Assembly: GCA_019648995.1 (NCBI GenBank)
Contig: BLXT01008590.1
Span: 5,510 to 49,373 of the forward strand
Direction: 5' to 3'
Source of the DNA: Plakobranchus ocellatus
Lineage: Eukaryota; Mollusca; Gastropoda; Plakobranchidae
Length of the DNA: 43,864 nucleotides
Positions 1-12,243 of this stretch are shown piece by piece. How positions within the stretch are numbered: position 1 is the stretch's first letter; each line of letters starts with the position of its first letter. A program made the translations under genes and the position numbers. The notes beneath the pieces are model-generated. The model did no database searches and was not told the DNA's origin. It saw only the letters and a list, made by a program, of their open reading frames with translations.

Positions 1-1286
1 TCTAGGAATCTTACATCTTTACTTAGTCTACTCATCCATCGTTTCTAACAGGAGACAAATCCTCGTTTCCCTCATCTGAGCTGTTCTCAGGTTCACAACG
101 AATTTCATATTCATCAGAAGAAAGTTGAAACTTTCATCAGAATCAAAATTTTAAAAATTAAACTCTTTCTTTAGGCTAGAATTTATGTGAATTCGGAGCG
201 CGATACAGCAACGGATAGATCTAGTAGTGTCAAAATGGAGGAGAAAGGGAATCCCGTCCCGGCCTAAAAGCTTTTGTTATGATTCTAAATCTAGATAAAC
301 AAAGCTAGAAATTCCGCATTATTTTCGAATAAAAGTATCTGTTGGGGTTTCCTCTTTACAAAAATAGCAAGGTATTTCACTTGTACCAAAAATAGAGCAC
401 GATGAGGCGTCTATTTTAAGCCCTTAGATCTATCGTTCGAATTCGAACGAAATCCCATAGGGCCGTCGCGAGAGCGCTAAGCTTACATGAATCAGACAAA
501 ACACAATTTGAAATGTTCTTAACAGTCACAAAATTAAAGAATCCGACAATGATAACTTATTGGTGCTAATACAGGGCTTACTCCCCATTGCTTTGAATAT
601 CCTCATTACATAGAAGTAAAATGTGCCCGGACTGGTTTGTCATTGAAGCTTGACGAAATATAATGAGAACTAATTCTCCGCTAAAATTCAATTCATAGCA
701 ACTGGAGCAAGACTGTTTAGGCGATGCAGGGCAGTGATAATTTACCTGGTAGATATTCTGCAAGCTACCCGTAGCAGAAGTACGAGAACGCACACTTTAC
801 TTCCTTGTTTTTATTTCATTTAAAGTTTGCCACACTCCAATACTTAAAGAAACACATTAAGGACATACGGATCATTTGAAATGGCAATTCAATTTCAATT
901 ATACCGACGACAGCAAAGTTTAAGTTTCGAGAAAGTAGCTTATACAGACAGTGATGTTAAAGTCTTACTTTCATGTTGGCCAGTGCAAGGCATTCTATGG
1001 TCTCAGTTCTAGAACATGCGAATAATCTTCATATAGAGCATAAAATATTCTGTTTTTTATCAAAGGTGGTCATAAGCTTTGTGTTTACAGAGGAACTGAA
1101 TTGAACTCAAGACCGACCTAGGCTTGCAAATTGCTTATACCCGGTTGTCAATAGGCGAAATGGGTATATGGACACCAGTTACAGGTTTCCTACTCTCGGC
1201 GTGCCTTTCAAATATCTGCATGGGTATGTAATAAGATGTGCTCTACTTGACAATACCATGCCTATTTTAAGAAGATGTATGTGAAT
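1..1286. other. A+T-rich non-coding DNA
   Basis: No coding exon, RNA gene or recognisable mobile element was seen on either strand. Open frames here are short and show no family motif. It may be intron or 5' flank of the EGF/FTP gene, whose first placed exon lies 5.4 kb to the right. Confidence 0.5.
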
Positions 1287-1343
1287 CCCTCTCTGTCTCT
1301 CTCTCTTTTTCCCTCTCTCTCTCTCTGTCTCTCTGTGTCTGTG

Positions 1344-1437
<94 letters not shown>
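1287..1437. repeat. Compound microsatellite (CT)n-(TA)n-(GA)n
   Basis: A CT-rich tract is followed by about 28 TA units (about 1346-1402) and then about 17 GA units (1403-1437). The CT and GA arms are reverse complements flanking the TA core, so the single strand can fold into a long hairpin. Open frames reading Ser-Leu or Tyr-Ile through here are repeat artefacts. Confidence 0.95.
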
Positions 1438-1439
<2 letters not shown>

Positions 1440-1441
1440 CA

Positions 1442-1529
1442 TTGCACTCTTCTCTGCCTTGCTATTTTTCTCTTGCTTTCCCTCTCTTTTTTCTCCATCA
1501 AGTTATACCTTTCTTTCTCTTACTAATTT

Positions 1530-1565
<36 letters not shown>

Positions 1566-1700
1566 TTTCCCTCTCTCTCTTTGATGCCACTTCTCCTTTC
1601 TCAAATCTATCTATCTCTTTCTTTCTTTTTCATGTCTCTGTCTATAGATTTCTCTTTTTCCTTCCCTCTCTCTTTCTCTCTTACTCTCGCCCTCTCTCTG
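1442..1700. repeat. Polypyrimidine tract
   Basis: About 260 bp are almost wholly C and T, with runs of CTCTCT broken by TTT and CCC. It directly follows the compound microsatellite, so together they make a simple-sequence island of about 400 bp. Confidence 0.85.
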
Positions 1701-2271
1701 TACCCTGACTTTGATGGTTGCAATCTCCCCAAAACATTATGGGGACGTTTTTGGTGGAGCTTGTCTTCGATAGCCGGCACAAGAGAGACCAAAAGCGTGC
1801 TATCATAACGTAATGGGCAGGTTTTGAATTGTACATAAATGCAAACACGCTAGAAGCGCCGAAGTAGAACACTCAAATGTAGACGCACTTTATAGGCCCA
1901 AGCTAAGCTATTATTAACTGGAAATCAAGCCACGACAGCGACAAAGATAAAAGATGACAATTAAAAGATTTCCAAACGACCACAAACACGCAAGCTTGAA
2001 AAACTTCATTTAATTAAAGTTCTTTTGATGAAGCTACTCGGTATATAGGGATTCACTTCATTTCTATTTAGATGTTTCTTTGACTTTGCCTACTGAACCC
2101 ATCACAACGATGACAATATTGCATTATAGTATAGCGCATAAACAAGCACTGCTTCGATACGCTTTGACCCAATACAAAATCTAGCTTTGGATGAAAGACA
2201 ATAAACTCTCACGAAATGTCTATTTTTAAAAAGCTTTGTAAATTTGCCCCACAATCATTTATTTTATATCG

Positions 2272-2272
<1 letters not shown>
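1701..2272. other. Non-coding spacer
   Basis: Unique-looking A+T-rich DNA between two microsatellites. Nothing recognisable was found. Confidence 0.45.

Positions 2273-2344
<72 letters not shown>
2273..2344. repeat. (AT)n microsatellite
   Basis: About 36 uninterrupted AT units. The Tyr-Ile frame that spans it is an artefact. Confidence 0.97.
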
Positions 2345-2347
<3 letters not shown>

Positions 2348-2453
2348 TATACAAGCATGTTTGCCCGTTCAACTGAACGGGAAAGGAAAAGACAGTTTTC
2401 TAAACCATGCTATGCACAGCCTTAATTTTTTATGAAACATAATTTGCCTATAT

Positions 2454-2525
2454 AAGTGTTGTGTTCAGTAAATAAAAACCAAGAAATACTTAATGATTTT
2501 AAAAGTTATATTGTTCAGCATATCG
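2454..2525 (-). repeat. Fragment of the dispersed repeat seen at 9.4 and 12.2 kb
   Basis: The stretch around GTAAATAAAAACCAAGAAAT and the following ACTTAATGATTT matches, in opposite orientation, the middle of the two longer copies at 9409-9787 and 12244-12611. Only the best conserved ~70 bp can be aligned by eye, so the true ends are uncertain. Confidence 0.45.
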
Positions 2526-2974
2526 AGGTTTACCTTAACCTATATGATAAAGAATGTCTAATAAAATTACGACTTAAAGCAGATTTCTCTGAGCCTGAAC
2601 AGGACCATAATCTACCTAGCTTGGGTATAAATGCAGTAAACAAATTGCAAAGAACGCTTTTAAAAAATGTGAAAATTCTCAACATCTTTTGATGTTGCCA
2701 AAATGCCAATTCCTTGCTCTGAAAGCAAGGTGGGTTGGAGTAAATAAATGTAATCAGAATTTAATTCTAGACATGTCATTATTTGTTTCTGTGCACTGCT
2801 ATTGAAGTCACTAATTTCAAACTGATGTTAATTGCAGTGCCCAAACGTAAATTATAAATTTATGACTAACCCTGCCAAATATATTTTAGATTAATGAGTT
2901 GTTTTTGTAATAATAGTATATTTTTTTAAGAACAAAACTAAATGAAATGCCCAGAATGTTGTTTCCCTATACGT

Positions 2975-3170
2975 ATTTCTGAGAGTTCCAAACGTACTCC
3001 GTCACCATATGACTGTACCGATGACTTTGATGTATGTCTTCCATGATGCTGATGTCCTGGTGAAAGCGTTTACCGGTTCATTAAGTGTTGATGAAGTGTT
3101 CTAGATTTTTCGAAAATTGTTCAAAATGACTGTTGAAAGAAAGTATCCCCTAATGCAATTTAAGAACAGT
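2975..3170 (-). pseudogene. Decayed gene or transposon remnant with an RFHQDI motif
   Basis: Read on the minus strand, a segment gives TGKRFHQDISIMED, then a poorly conserved stretch, then TEYVW. Before it lies a shifted stretch resembling LKLH...SFNSHFEQFSKN. This resembles a domain I recall from invertebrate uncharacterised proteins, many in repeats, with the pattern G-E-R-F-H-Q-D-I, M-E, R-Y-Q-G and D-Y-C-W. The copy has at least one frameshift and stops, so it is dead. The function of the family is unknown to me. It could be a transposon-borne gene or a processed host pseudogene. Confidence 0.35.
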
Positions 3171-6100
3171 CATAGTAATAGGCTTAGTGAAGTATATTTT
3201 CATCGACCTTAACCCAGTCAGGCTGGTGGTTTCGACTAAGTTGGGCACAGATGTAAACATTGAATAGTGCATCTAGGCCTATAATCTGTTCATTTATTGG
3301 GGTTTCTGAATTAAACTTTAGATATATTCAACATTTCGAACCTGCACAAACGTTTTAGAATCGTATTTAGAGTTTGAGAATTAAGAGTCCAATATTGTGC
3401 TTCTGGAGTTCTTGTGAGGTTCTAGAAGACTTGGGATATGGATTAAAAAAATTGCCAAGGAGTTTGGGGATCAAAACATTTTCTAACTCAAATAAAGCAC
3501 ATATTGCGATACCAGTTTACAGATATATTAATCAGAAATAAGTGATAAATATGAAATGTCTTTAGATTTAAAACCTTAACAAAAGTTGCCTACTATGTTC
3601 AACACTTTAATTTGCAGCATAAATGGTGATTGCTTACATTACCGAGAACGAAAATTTTATCTATTAATATTGCAATCTTCAAACAGTTGGTGTAAGAGAG
3701 AATAACATGCACACGTTATGACTCAAATGCTATGTGTTATGTTTATTTGCATAAAGAAAAGAAGCTGTAACGTTAATATGATTAGACCCCCCAAAAAAAT
3801 AATAAAATACGATTTGAAAAAAAAAGTTACGACCTTGTAATACTCAAATTTGCATATGTTAACAATACTGTTAGATCCTTTCAGAGCTTGGCTATAAAAT
3901 GGAAATTTGATGCCTTTGTGTAACTGTGCGTATTGAACTCGATACAGAAAAACCTATTGCAGAATAGTTTACTAGAGGGCCAAGATACTTATACAGTAAT
4001 ATTATTAGCTTATTCAAAAGTTTTCTATTTATTGCCCTAAATATTATGAACTCTTTAACAATGAAAAACATGAGGTTGCATGCAACTCTACATGATGTAA
4101 GAATATCCCGCAATACTTAAAAAATGATTACATTTTCCAACCCAAACATACATCAAGCGTGGACTTTGAGCTGTTTTGAGAACAATAAAACGCTGTTACT
4201 CTCATAATCAGTCGTACGAACTGTAAGTGATAGTGATAGACTGCCATACGAAATGGTCCATAATGTACATCTTACTTCAGATCAACTATAGTAATGTTAT
4301 ATTATATCACTGTGCACATCGAGATGTGCATAAAATTGTAAAACTAGATCTAAATCCAGATTTCAAGATTTAATCTAAATTTGAGATCTAGATTTCTATT
4401 CTAATTGAGGTTCGCTTGAAAACGTGATGATTAGATGTGGTTCAAACTATTCATGCAAAACAAGTTAAAAAAAAAAAAACACACACACACACACACACAA
4501 AAAAAACAGCCATATCTTGCGGTGAACATACAAGGTCAACGATTTTCAAGTATCGTAACACTCTCTTTTCAGCAAGCATAAAGATAATGCCCAGTCTTGT
4601 TTGCTGAGATTTCTCTTAGTTCGATTACATAGCTCGATCCATTCCCTCTTTTTTTTAAATTTCGGCTTGAATTTGTAGCGTTCGAAATGTTGCGTCTCTA
4701 TTGTAGGGATCGTTACTATAACAGCTATTTTTGTTGCCAGGCATGTCTTTCATATCGCATTTTGTTTTAAAACTCTTTTAAATATAAATCTAAAGTAAAA
4801 ATGCACTTTGAGCACAGGCAGGTCTATCAGTAGAACAGGCTGTTGTTTACATTCGTGCCCCACTTTGGCCCTCTTTGTGAATGCGCTAAAGCATAAGGCC
4901 GAATCTTAATGGATTTTTCAGATACCTTGAGGGTTTTCCGCCTTGAGCGCACTTTACTAATTTACATCATCGTTTTCAACAACCTTTTTGTAGTTTTCTG
5001 CTTGTCATTTCTCAAAAAAATTCCGAGCAGCACAAGCAACATGACTCCGTGCGTATTTCTCATTGCCTCTCATTTGAAGGCTTGGTCCCTAATGGGCTTC
5101 CAAAATTGAGGCCCGTGAAAAACATCTGCGCTTATTTTTTTATTTTCTGGATTACCTTAGGGAATGCTTTACATAGATAATAAAATCAGTCACCCTCAGT
5201 GTCAAGTGCTTTTCGATTTGCTTCATAAAGCCAGGTAGAAACTGAAAGGACGTAAGTACAATTACCTGATGCTCGACAATAGGTCAATTAGTGATTCATT
5301 CCCTATGTACCCTGTGTCTGTCTTTGATTCTGCTGTCCCAGAGTAGAATGATAAATCAAGTGGAACTTATTTGCCCACCACTTTGATATCAACACAGATG
5401 ATACACTTATGTTAATCTTTTTTAAGAGGGTGATAGATTCATTCTTGTCTATTAGGTTAATAGTGTACATGGCAATAGTTGTAGAGCCAAATATGACGCC
5501 CAAGTGCCGCATAGCACATTTCCACCTATCCAAAAAAAGGCTCCATTCCTGGGATCATAAGTGGGGAAAAGGGTGAAGAGGAGTGATATGAGAATGTTGT
5601 TTTCAAAGATACTTGTTTTGCTGAAAGAGGCTAATTTGTCGTTGATGTCCACTGTGTGTTTTATCTGCCTTTTATCTTCGCGAGTTTATTTTAGTGAATA
5701 GCCTGTGTATAATTCACATTGGGCGCAAGTTCGCTAACTTAGGCTGAGAGAACATTGCCAGAAGCTAGATCTAACATCAATTATGCTCGGAATGCAAGGA
5801 CAATCAAGAAAAGAAATACCTCCTGATGCATCACATTTTTAATTAACATTTTCTGTCGCAATTTTCTTAAGAATGCTGCCATATTGATTTTTGTTTACAC
5901 CAATATTCTGTTCGCTAACCAAAATAATATATTTAAACGTAAATGTTTCGAACAGTCCTAGAATGTCCGTCTAGAGAGTGTTCATTTACATTATGATAAA
6001 AAATTATAACTTCAAAAATAAGGAAAAAAAAGCGAATAAGTAGTGGTTTTGTTTTGATAACAAAACGAACAGACAGCAGTAGAAAAATCGAACTGTTGAA

Positions 6101-6687
6101 AAGCGTCTACATTCTCTCCATTATACCCATTATCAGTTTCTATAAAGTTTGATAAAAAAAAAAAAAGAAAAAGGGCTCTGTAAGACATTGTAAAGCAACG
6201 AACGTGTACCATATAGGCCTATATTAAAAAAAAAATATATATGCAATAATAAATTGTAAAGTCACAGGAAAGCAAAGTAGTATCTATGGGAGGATTAAAA
6301 ATATTTCAAGACATGATGTGTATTGTTTCGGCTAAGGTCGATTTAGTCGCATGTGTATGCAGATGGCTTGTGATTGTCTAAAGGCCAAGTATATTATTAT
6401 CAAATGGCAAATTTCTCCGTGATCATTTTTGCCCATTTGCTAATTCTGCGGATCACATCTTTTGCCATTTATTTCAACCGATCCATATCATCTTTACTAC
6501 GATCATCACCTTATATGGGAATTTTTTTGTACATTTGTTGAATTCTGTATAACTCTAATGCTGATCCGCGCACCGTAATTTAATTAAACGAATCTTCCGC
6601 ATTTGGCTCGCTTAAATTGAAAAAAAAACTAAAAAAAACAAAAACACATAACCATTCATATCGATTTTATTCTGAAATATTTCACAG
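3171..6687. other. Long A+T-rich stretch, intron or 5' flank
   Basis: Apart from an A-rich tract with (AC)n at about 4467-4506 and a cluster of TAGATCT-type words at about 4345-4400, nothing recognisable was found. No splice-bounded Cys-rich exon like those farther right was seen. The region just before 6688 must be an intron, because the exon there begins in phase 1 after TTCACAG. Confidence 0.5.
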
Positions 6688-6831
6688 CTCAAATTTGCAC
6701 CCAGGCAGGATGGTTTGGAAACAACTGTGAGTTTCAATGTCACTGTGCGAACAATACTGAGTGTGACCAAATTACTGGCGCCTGTAGCAATGGCTGTGAT
6801 CCACAGTGGTTTGGACCAGCATGTCAGTACG
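6688..6831 (+). CDS. Exon a: EGF-like module (8 Cys) of an EGF/FTP-domain protein
   Basis: A 144-nt exon, phase 1-1, bounded by TTCACAG on the left and GTAAGA on the right, with 48 open codons. The peptide runs from QICTQAGWFGNNCEF to GPACQY. It has eight cysteines in the laminin/MEGF pattern C-x8-C-x3-C-x-C with a GWFG turn and a second WFG near the end. Such modules are extracellular and disulfide-bonded, as in MEGF10/Draper-type proteins and in many molluscan lectin-EGF proteins. The split codon with the next placed exon is G+CT (Ala), in frame. This is an internal exon; the gene's start is not in the window. The 21.5-kb intron that follows is full of mobile elements, so an undetected exon inside it cannot be excluded. 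Confidence 0.85.
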
Positions 6832-7018
6832 GTAAGACCATAGATCTTGAGGACTTGGGCAGTAGTTAACAAATTTCATGTTTAAGTTTCATTTTTAAAA
6901 GTTTCAATAGAAAATATGTAGTTTAAGTACTACTTCAAAATGTAATGATAGAAAACCAACATGGACATTTACCTAAACGATATTTAAAAAGAGAGGCAGG
7001 TGGCGGTAGGAACCCGAA

Positions 7019-7020
<2 letters not shown>

Positions 7021-7076
<56 letters not shown>

Positions 7077-7271
7077 ATATATATATAAGTTGTTGTATAA
7101 CCCGTTTTTTGATCGGGTGAGTAAAACCGCAACAACTTGATTCAGAGGAAAGAAAGAGCTTTCTATATCTTTCTCTCGCTCTCTGTATATATTAGTTGCT
7201 CTACAACCCGTTATTCGAACGCAACAACGTAATTCGGAAAGAAAGAGACAGACAGAGAAAGGAAAGAAAGA

Positions 7272-7318
<47 letters not shown>

Positions 7319-7331
7319 TGTGTGTGTGTAG
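7021..7331. repeat. (CT)n and (GA)n microsatellites around a duplicated hairpin unit
   Basis: The tract holds (CT)26 at about 7021-7072 then (TA)n, and (GA)n at about 7246-7317 then (GT)n. Between them a unit occurs twice (about 7060-7160 and 7180-7250): GTATATATA, then GTTG...AACCCGTT...GCAACAAC, then GGAAAGAAAGAG. The first unit contains ACCCG...CGGGT, a short stem. The CT and GA arms are complementary, so the whole block is an imperfect inverted repeat. Confidence 0.8.
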
Positions 7332-7499
7332 GTAGGTTTAGTACAAATAATCCAAATGTTGACATGAGCTGCAGCTTTAAAATTGAGATCTGAGTTAACC
7401 GTAGAATCTAGTTGTAAATAACGTGCGCGCCGCACGAAATAAAATGAGATGCCGAAGTATTCCCCTATCTATACTGTATGTAATTTGTTACTTTGAATT

Positions 7500-8878
7500 T
7501 TGTGTTTGGTAAAACACCTGAAAGGAGGGCATAGGATCTTTGAAAAGGGAAAGGCAGAAGACAACCCAACAGTTAAAGGAATCGCATTATTGATAAATAG
7601 AAATGTGACAAAGTATGTGAAGAAGACGATGATCTATAGTATAAGAGGAGATCAACTAAAAATCATTCGGGTCTACGAACCAACAATAATATATGACAAT
7701 GAAGATGTAGAAATCTTTTATGAGTAAATAGGAAAAGCGCTGGATGAAGACAACAGCAAGTATAACATTGTGATGGGCGGTTGTATTGCTAAAATTGTAA
7801 AGAAAGATAAGCATTCAGTCACACAAAGTATGGGACGGTTTGGAATAGGAGAGACAAATGTCACAGGAGAAAGACTCATAAACTTTGCAGGGGAAAGAAA
7901 CTTAACAATTGCCAACACGATTTTCCAAAAGCCAGAAAACGGACATGGGAGTCATCAGATGGGGCAATCAGGAACCAGATAGACTTATAATGATATCAGA
8001 GAGAAATTTGAGCAAGGACTGGGGTGTTATCACCAAAATAGATACAGGCAGTGACCGTAAAATGGTCAGAGAGATTTTAAACAGATGCAAGGCCATTGGG
8101 GAAAACAATCCTACAAAAGGAAGTTTTAAAAAAATAATGGAAGAAGAGGCAGATATGGTTCAAAAGAATGGAAAAGACAAGCCTAATGAGAAATTAGAAG
8201 AAATGAAAATAGAGAGGTTAGATGAAAAGCGCAAAACACTCAAGAAAAAAAAAAGGGAAAAACAACCGCTGAAAAGATTGAATACACAGAACTAAACAAG
8301 TTGGTGAAAACGAAAAGAAAGGCGAGGCAAAGCAGGAAAACAAAAGAAGAAATAGAGAAAACTATTAAGAAATACAAAAGAAGCATAAAGGAGGAGCCAG
8401 AAAGAAAATATCCTGCACTATAAAAGCAAAAGGAGAAAGCACAACAGATAGGGATGAATTAATAACAATCTCTCAAATTTTTTACAAGAAACTCTATGAA
8501 CAGAAAACTCCAGACCAATATACGACCCTAACATCAAGTCCTCACAATGAAGAAATACCACCGTTCTTAGAAGAAGAAATAAAAGAGACGTTAGATGAAA
8601 AGAAGAAGAAAAAAAACCCAGGAAATGATAGCATAAAAAATGTTATGAAAATAGGAGGACCAGAAGTAATTAAATACATGACAATAGTGTACAACGAGGT
8701 CCTCAAAAGTAAAGAAATACCATATGCTGGAAAGAAGCAAAAGTAATTATACATAACAAAAAAGGCGACCCAAAATACTTAAAAAAATTAGCGTCCAATG
8801 AGTCTTCTATCACATTCATACAAAATAATCACGAGACACCTACGAAAAAGAATTGAAAGAATACTAGATGAAAACCAA
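7500..8878 (+). mobile_element. RTE-like LINE, part 1: endonuclease and start of reverse transcriptase (decayed)
   Basis: The broken reading frames give, in order: an exonuclease-endonuclease-phosphatase domain (KGIALLINRN, KIIRVYEPT, MGRFGIGETN, GERLINFAGERN, then TWESSDGAIRNQID in another frame and TGSDRKMV); a Lys/Glu-rich linker; and the fingers of a reverse transcriptase (PGNDSIKN, IGGPEVIKYM, LKSKEIPYA, then HLRKRIERILDENQ). This resembles the LINE ORFs often mis-annotated as craniofacial development protein 2, which belong to RTE-like LINEs. The first ~80 residues of the endonuclease are missing, so the copy is 5'-truncated. Several frameshifts and at least one stop mark it as dead. 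The clade name is tentative. Confidence 0.75.
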
Positions 8879-9787
8879 AATATCTGGATTCTAAATTTAA
8901 TATAAGACTTACCTTTCAATCTAATATCCAGATGGAATAGTCTCTAAAAGTCAACTCTAGAGTCTATATGTAGGCCAAATCTTCATCTAGATCTAGATCT
9001 ACCAAATCTCGATTATAACCAAACTCACAGATTTTTTTTAATGCTAGATTTTTCTAGGCTTTATTGATTGGCGAGATCTGGAATCTAAAATCTAGTCCTG
9101 GATTTATAGCGCAAAAAATTACAATATGAAATTTTAATTCAGAATCCCACAAAATACAGCAAGTTTGTGAATTGGATCTAAGAGTCAAGAGATCAATTAA
9201 AAACTTAAGCCTGTAGATTTTGATGTATCTTTGACTTTCTATGAAGTATTGAAATAACTGTGTGGAGAGAGCAATGGACCCTGCAGAGCATCACTTTCGC
9301 GGTTTTTTCTGTTTCGCTTTTGCTCTCTAGCGTAGGCCAAATAATTTTTCCCCTCAAACTCATAATTTATTATACGAAAGAATGTCAGTTTCTTTTCCTG
9401 CTTTATTTGAAATAGGTAAATTTCTTCTTTTACATGATAGTTTGATGCTGCTTTAAATCTCTTTTTATAGCTACAGTTCCAAAAGTATACGTATTATTTT
9501 GTTTTTCTTACCAAATAGGTAATATTTTGGTTTGGAACTTTTGTTTGTGTGTGTTATGCGCGTCTTTGTGTGCGTATATGTGTATGACTGCCGAAAAATG
9601 GTTTGCTGAAATGAAAAATACATTTTCGAAATCATTAAGTATTTCTTAGTTTTTATTTACCAAATGCGAAACTAAGATAGATAGATTATGTTCCACAAAA
9701 AAGTTAAAGTTGTGCATAGCACGGTTCAGGAGGAGATGTGGCATAAACGCCAAGCCTCGATGTCGTAATACATTTTATAATATAGAT
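8879..9787. other. About 0.9 kb of foreign DNA splitting the LINE
   Basis: The LINE coding similarity stops after the codons for ILDENQ and resumes at about 9788 with EETVYSIEH, which corresponds to the FIDYEKAFDSIEH region. About 40-50 codons of the palm are missing, so this is insertion with loss, or replacement. The left half (8879-9408) is A+T-rich with many TAGATCT-type words. The right part is the dispersed repeat listed next. Confidence 0.55.
9409..9787 (+). repeat. Dispersed repeat, copy 1 (~380 bp)
   Basis: It aligns by eye over its whole length with 12244-12611, sharing blocks such as GATAGTTTG.TGCT.CTTTAAA, GCGAAACTAAGATAG, TATGTTCCACAAAA and the terminal TTTTATAATATAGAT. There is no coding similarity and no clear A or B box. 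It could be a non-autonomous element; the family is not recognised. It lies inside the RTE-like LINE, so it is younger than that LINE. Confidence 0.7.
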
Positions 9788-10857
9788 GAGGAAACTGTTT
9801 ACTCAATAGAACATGCGGCAATAGTTTAAGCTTTAAGGAAGATAAATATCAACGAGAACTATGTCACCATAATAGAAAACATCTACAAAGGAGCTACAGC
9901 AAGAATACATATGGACAACCAAATATCGGAGGTATTTGAAATCCAGAGAGGAGTAAGACAAGGCGATCCAATCACACCCAAATCAATCATAACAGTCAAC
10001 GAACAAGTACTTAAAGAGGCGGATCTATAAAGTGGCATCAAGATAGATGGAGAATATCTAAAAGATCTGAGATTTGCAGATGATGCGGGCCTATGTACAG
10101 AGAAAAAAGACATAATTAAGGAACACCTAGACAGACTAAAGAGTGAAAGTAAAAAAGGCGCATTGAAAATTCACGAAGGCAAAACAAAATACATGTCTAT
10201 TTAAATAACAGAAAGACTCATAGAATAGAAAATCTAGAGAGTGTCACAAAATGCATGGCCAGACAACCGTAATGAAAAACAGAGCCAATGAAGAAATAAT
10301 AACGAGAATAAGAAAGACATGGTATACATTTGGAAAATACCGGGAAATCTTCCAAGATACAACTTTATCTATTACACTAAAACGAAAAATAAAATTATAT
10401 GACCAGTGCAACATTTAAACAACGACATATGGGTGCCAAACATGATACTAAACAAGCAACTGTGTCACAAACTACAAACAGCAGAAAGAGGTATGGAAAG
10501 AAAGATGCTAAACATCAAGCTAAAAAATAGAATACCAACAACAGAGGAAAAAAAAAAGACCCAGGACATCGATGTGGCCCAATATATTCAAAGACAAAAA
10601 TGGAGGTGGGCAGGGCACATTGCCACGGAAAAGACAATAGATGGACTAAAAGGTGCACAGAGTGGTAACCAAAGTCAGGAAGAAAAGACAGGGGCAGACC
10701 AAAAGCAAGATGGATGAATGACATCAGAAGAGCAGCAGATCCACAATGGCAGAGGAAGGCTCAAGATCAGAGGAAATGGAAAACATCTGCTGAGAGTACA
10801 TATTGCAGTGGATGGACAAAGCCTCCAAATAGTCAAGTGACCAAGTCAAACACCTGA
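9788..10857 (+). mobile_element. RTE-like LINE, part 2: reverse transcriptase palm and C-terminal region (decayed)
   Basis: Continuation of the LINE at 7500. The reverse transcriptase core is visible as IENIYKGATARIHM, QRGVRQGDPITP (about 9945-9975) and the catalytic box LRFADDAGLC (about 10068-10097, FADD in place of the usual YADD). The C-terminal part shows QTAERGMERKMLNIKLKNR, KWRWAGHIA, then in another frame GRPKARWMNDIRRAADPQW and AESTYCSGWTK, the usual end of this LINE type. Stops and frameshifts interrupt it. No poly(A) or clear target duplication was found at the 3' end. Confidence 0.75.
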
Positions 10858-12243
10858 ACAATTTAAGTTAGGAATTCTTGCTTGTTTATATCTACTTTCT
10901 CGTTGATCTAAAGATATGTATGGCTAGACAGGAAAACCCTTCACATGGGTCCAGATATATCGGTACAAAAAAAAAATTGAGATAGACCCAGTTTTCGATT
11001 TTCCAAACATTCCTGAGCATTTTGCTCTTTATTTGAAAGCTCTATCTTATTAAGTTGAAAATTTATGGCTTTTTAAAGTGGTCCGATTGAGGAAATATAG
11101 TTTTGAGAAAATGACCTCTAAAGTATTACGTAGTTTTCAGCTGATAGAATGGATGGTCAAATTGGTTTTACAGATAGATGACACATATGCACATCGCCAT
11201 TGTTCATTCTAACCAACAAATGAGTCTGTTAACAAACATTCTTTTTTTGTCAAAATGAACATTTAATTAACGAATTTAACATTTGAGGCCCATTTTATAT
11301 CATTGCTCATCACTGAGTGTCACACCTCGACCACGCCGTTGTCCAGTTCAAAAATTAAACTACCACATTAACTTCGATCTCTAGATCTAGATTAGATATC
11401 CAAATATAATCACTAGTGGGCTGTAAAAACTATAGTTTTAAGGTAGGTCTAGCTTCCTAACACCAATAACAAAAGGCATCAGCAGTAAACAAGATCTAGA
11501 TCTAGACCGGAGAGAGAAAAGAAGGAAGAGAAGGAGAGACAGAATGAAAGAAAAAAGGATACACTGGCAGCCTTTGTACATGGGTTTATTTTAAGTTATG
11601 AACACAGAGTTATTGCTTCATAGTTTTGCATTGTTCATCATCTGCGATATGCTTTCCATTAAAAAATCGACACCATAGGCCTTTGAATGGGCCAGGTTTG
11701 GAAATATAAGTTTTGCAATTTTCAAGCCATTCGTTGGAGCTGCAAAAATGCAAATGTGGTTGGTCATGTTTTGATCGAAAGGTGATGGACTGACCTTTGA
11801 AAACATTATTTTTCTTAATTGCAATAAACTTAAAAACGATGCTTTCAAAGGCGTACACTTAATTATGTAAAAAAATATCACATCGGACAATCAACGTAAA
11901 TTGTTTGCTCATCAGATCATTGGGTTGCGGCGTATTTTGAGTCAGCAGATTTGTAAGGTTATCTCAATAAAACGGCTGGGCTCTCAATCAGGTTAATTTG
12001 TATTCATGCGCACTGGTTAAAATCTAACGGCTAAGAAACTGCCGTTTAGTTTAATGTATGATACTTGTACATTTTCTGTAATATAGATCTAGCAATGGCG
12101 ATAAAAATCAAGCATTAAGATTTGGAAAATGGCCTGCAATTTTTGGCTTCCGTTGCCACAATTCTGATCAAATGTATTACAAAAAACATAAAATTAATAG
12201 ATTATGGTTACAGAAATAAATAAAACTTGGTGGGGTATGAAGA
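10858..12243. other. Intronic DNA, nothing recognised
   Basis: A+T-rich DNA with two TAGATCTAGATC clusters (about 11384-11400 and 11493-11510). Two overlapping minus-strand open frames at 11610-11890 show no domain motif I know. Confidence 0.4.

Noticed and set aside
5303-5652. Two minus-strand frames of 66-76 codons that overlap
   Set aside because: Not recognised as any gene or transposon; no start context or splice support.
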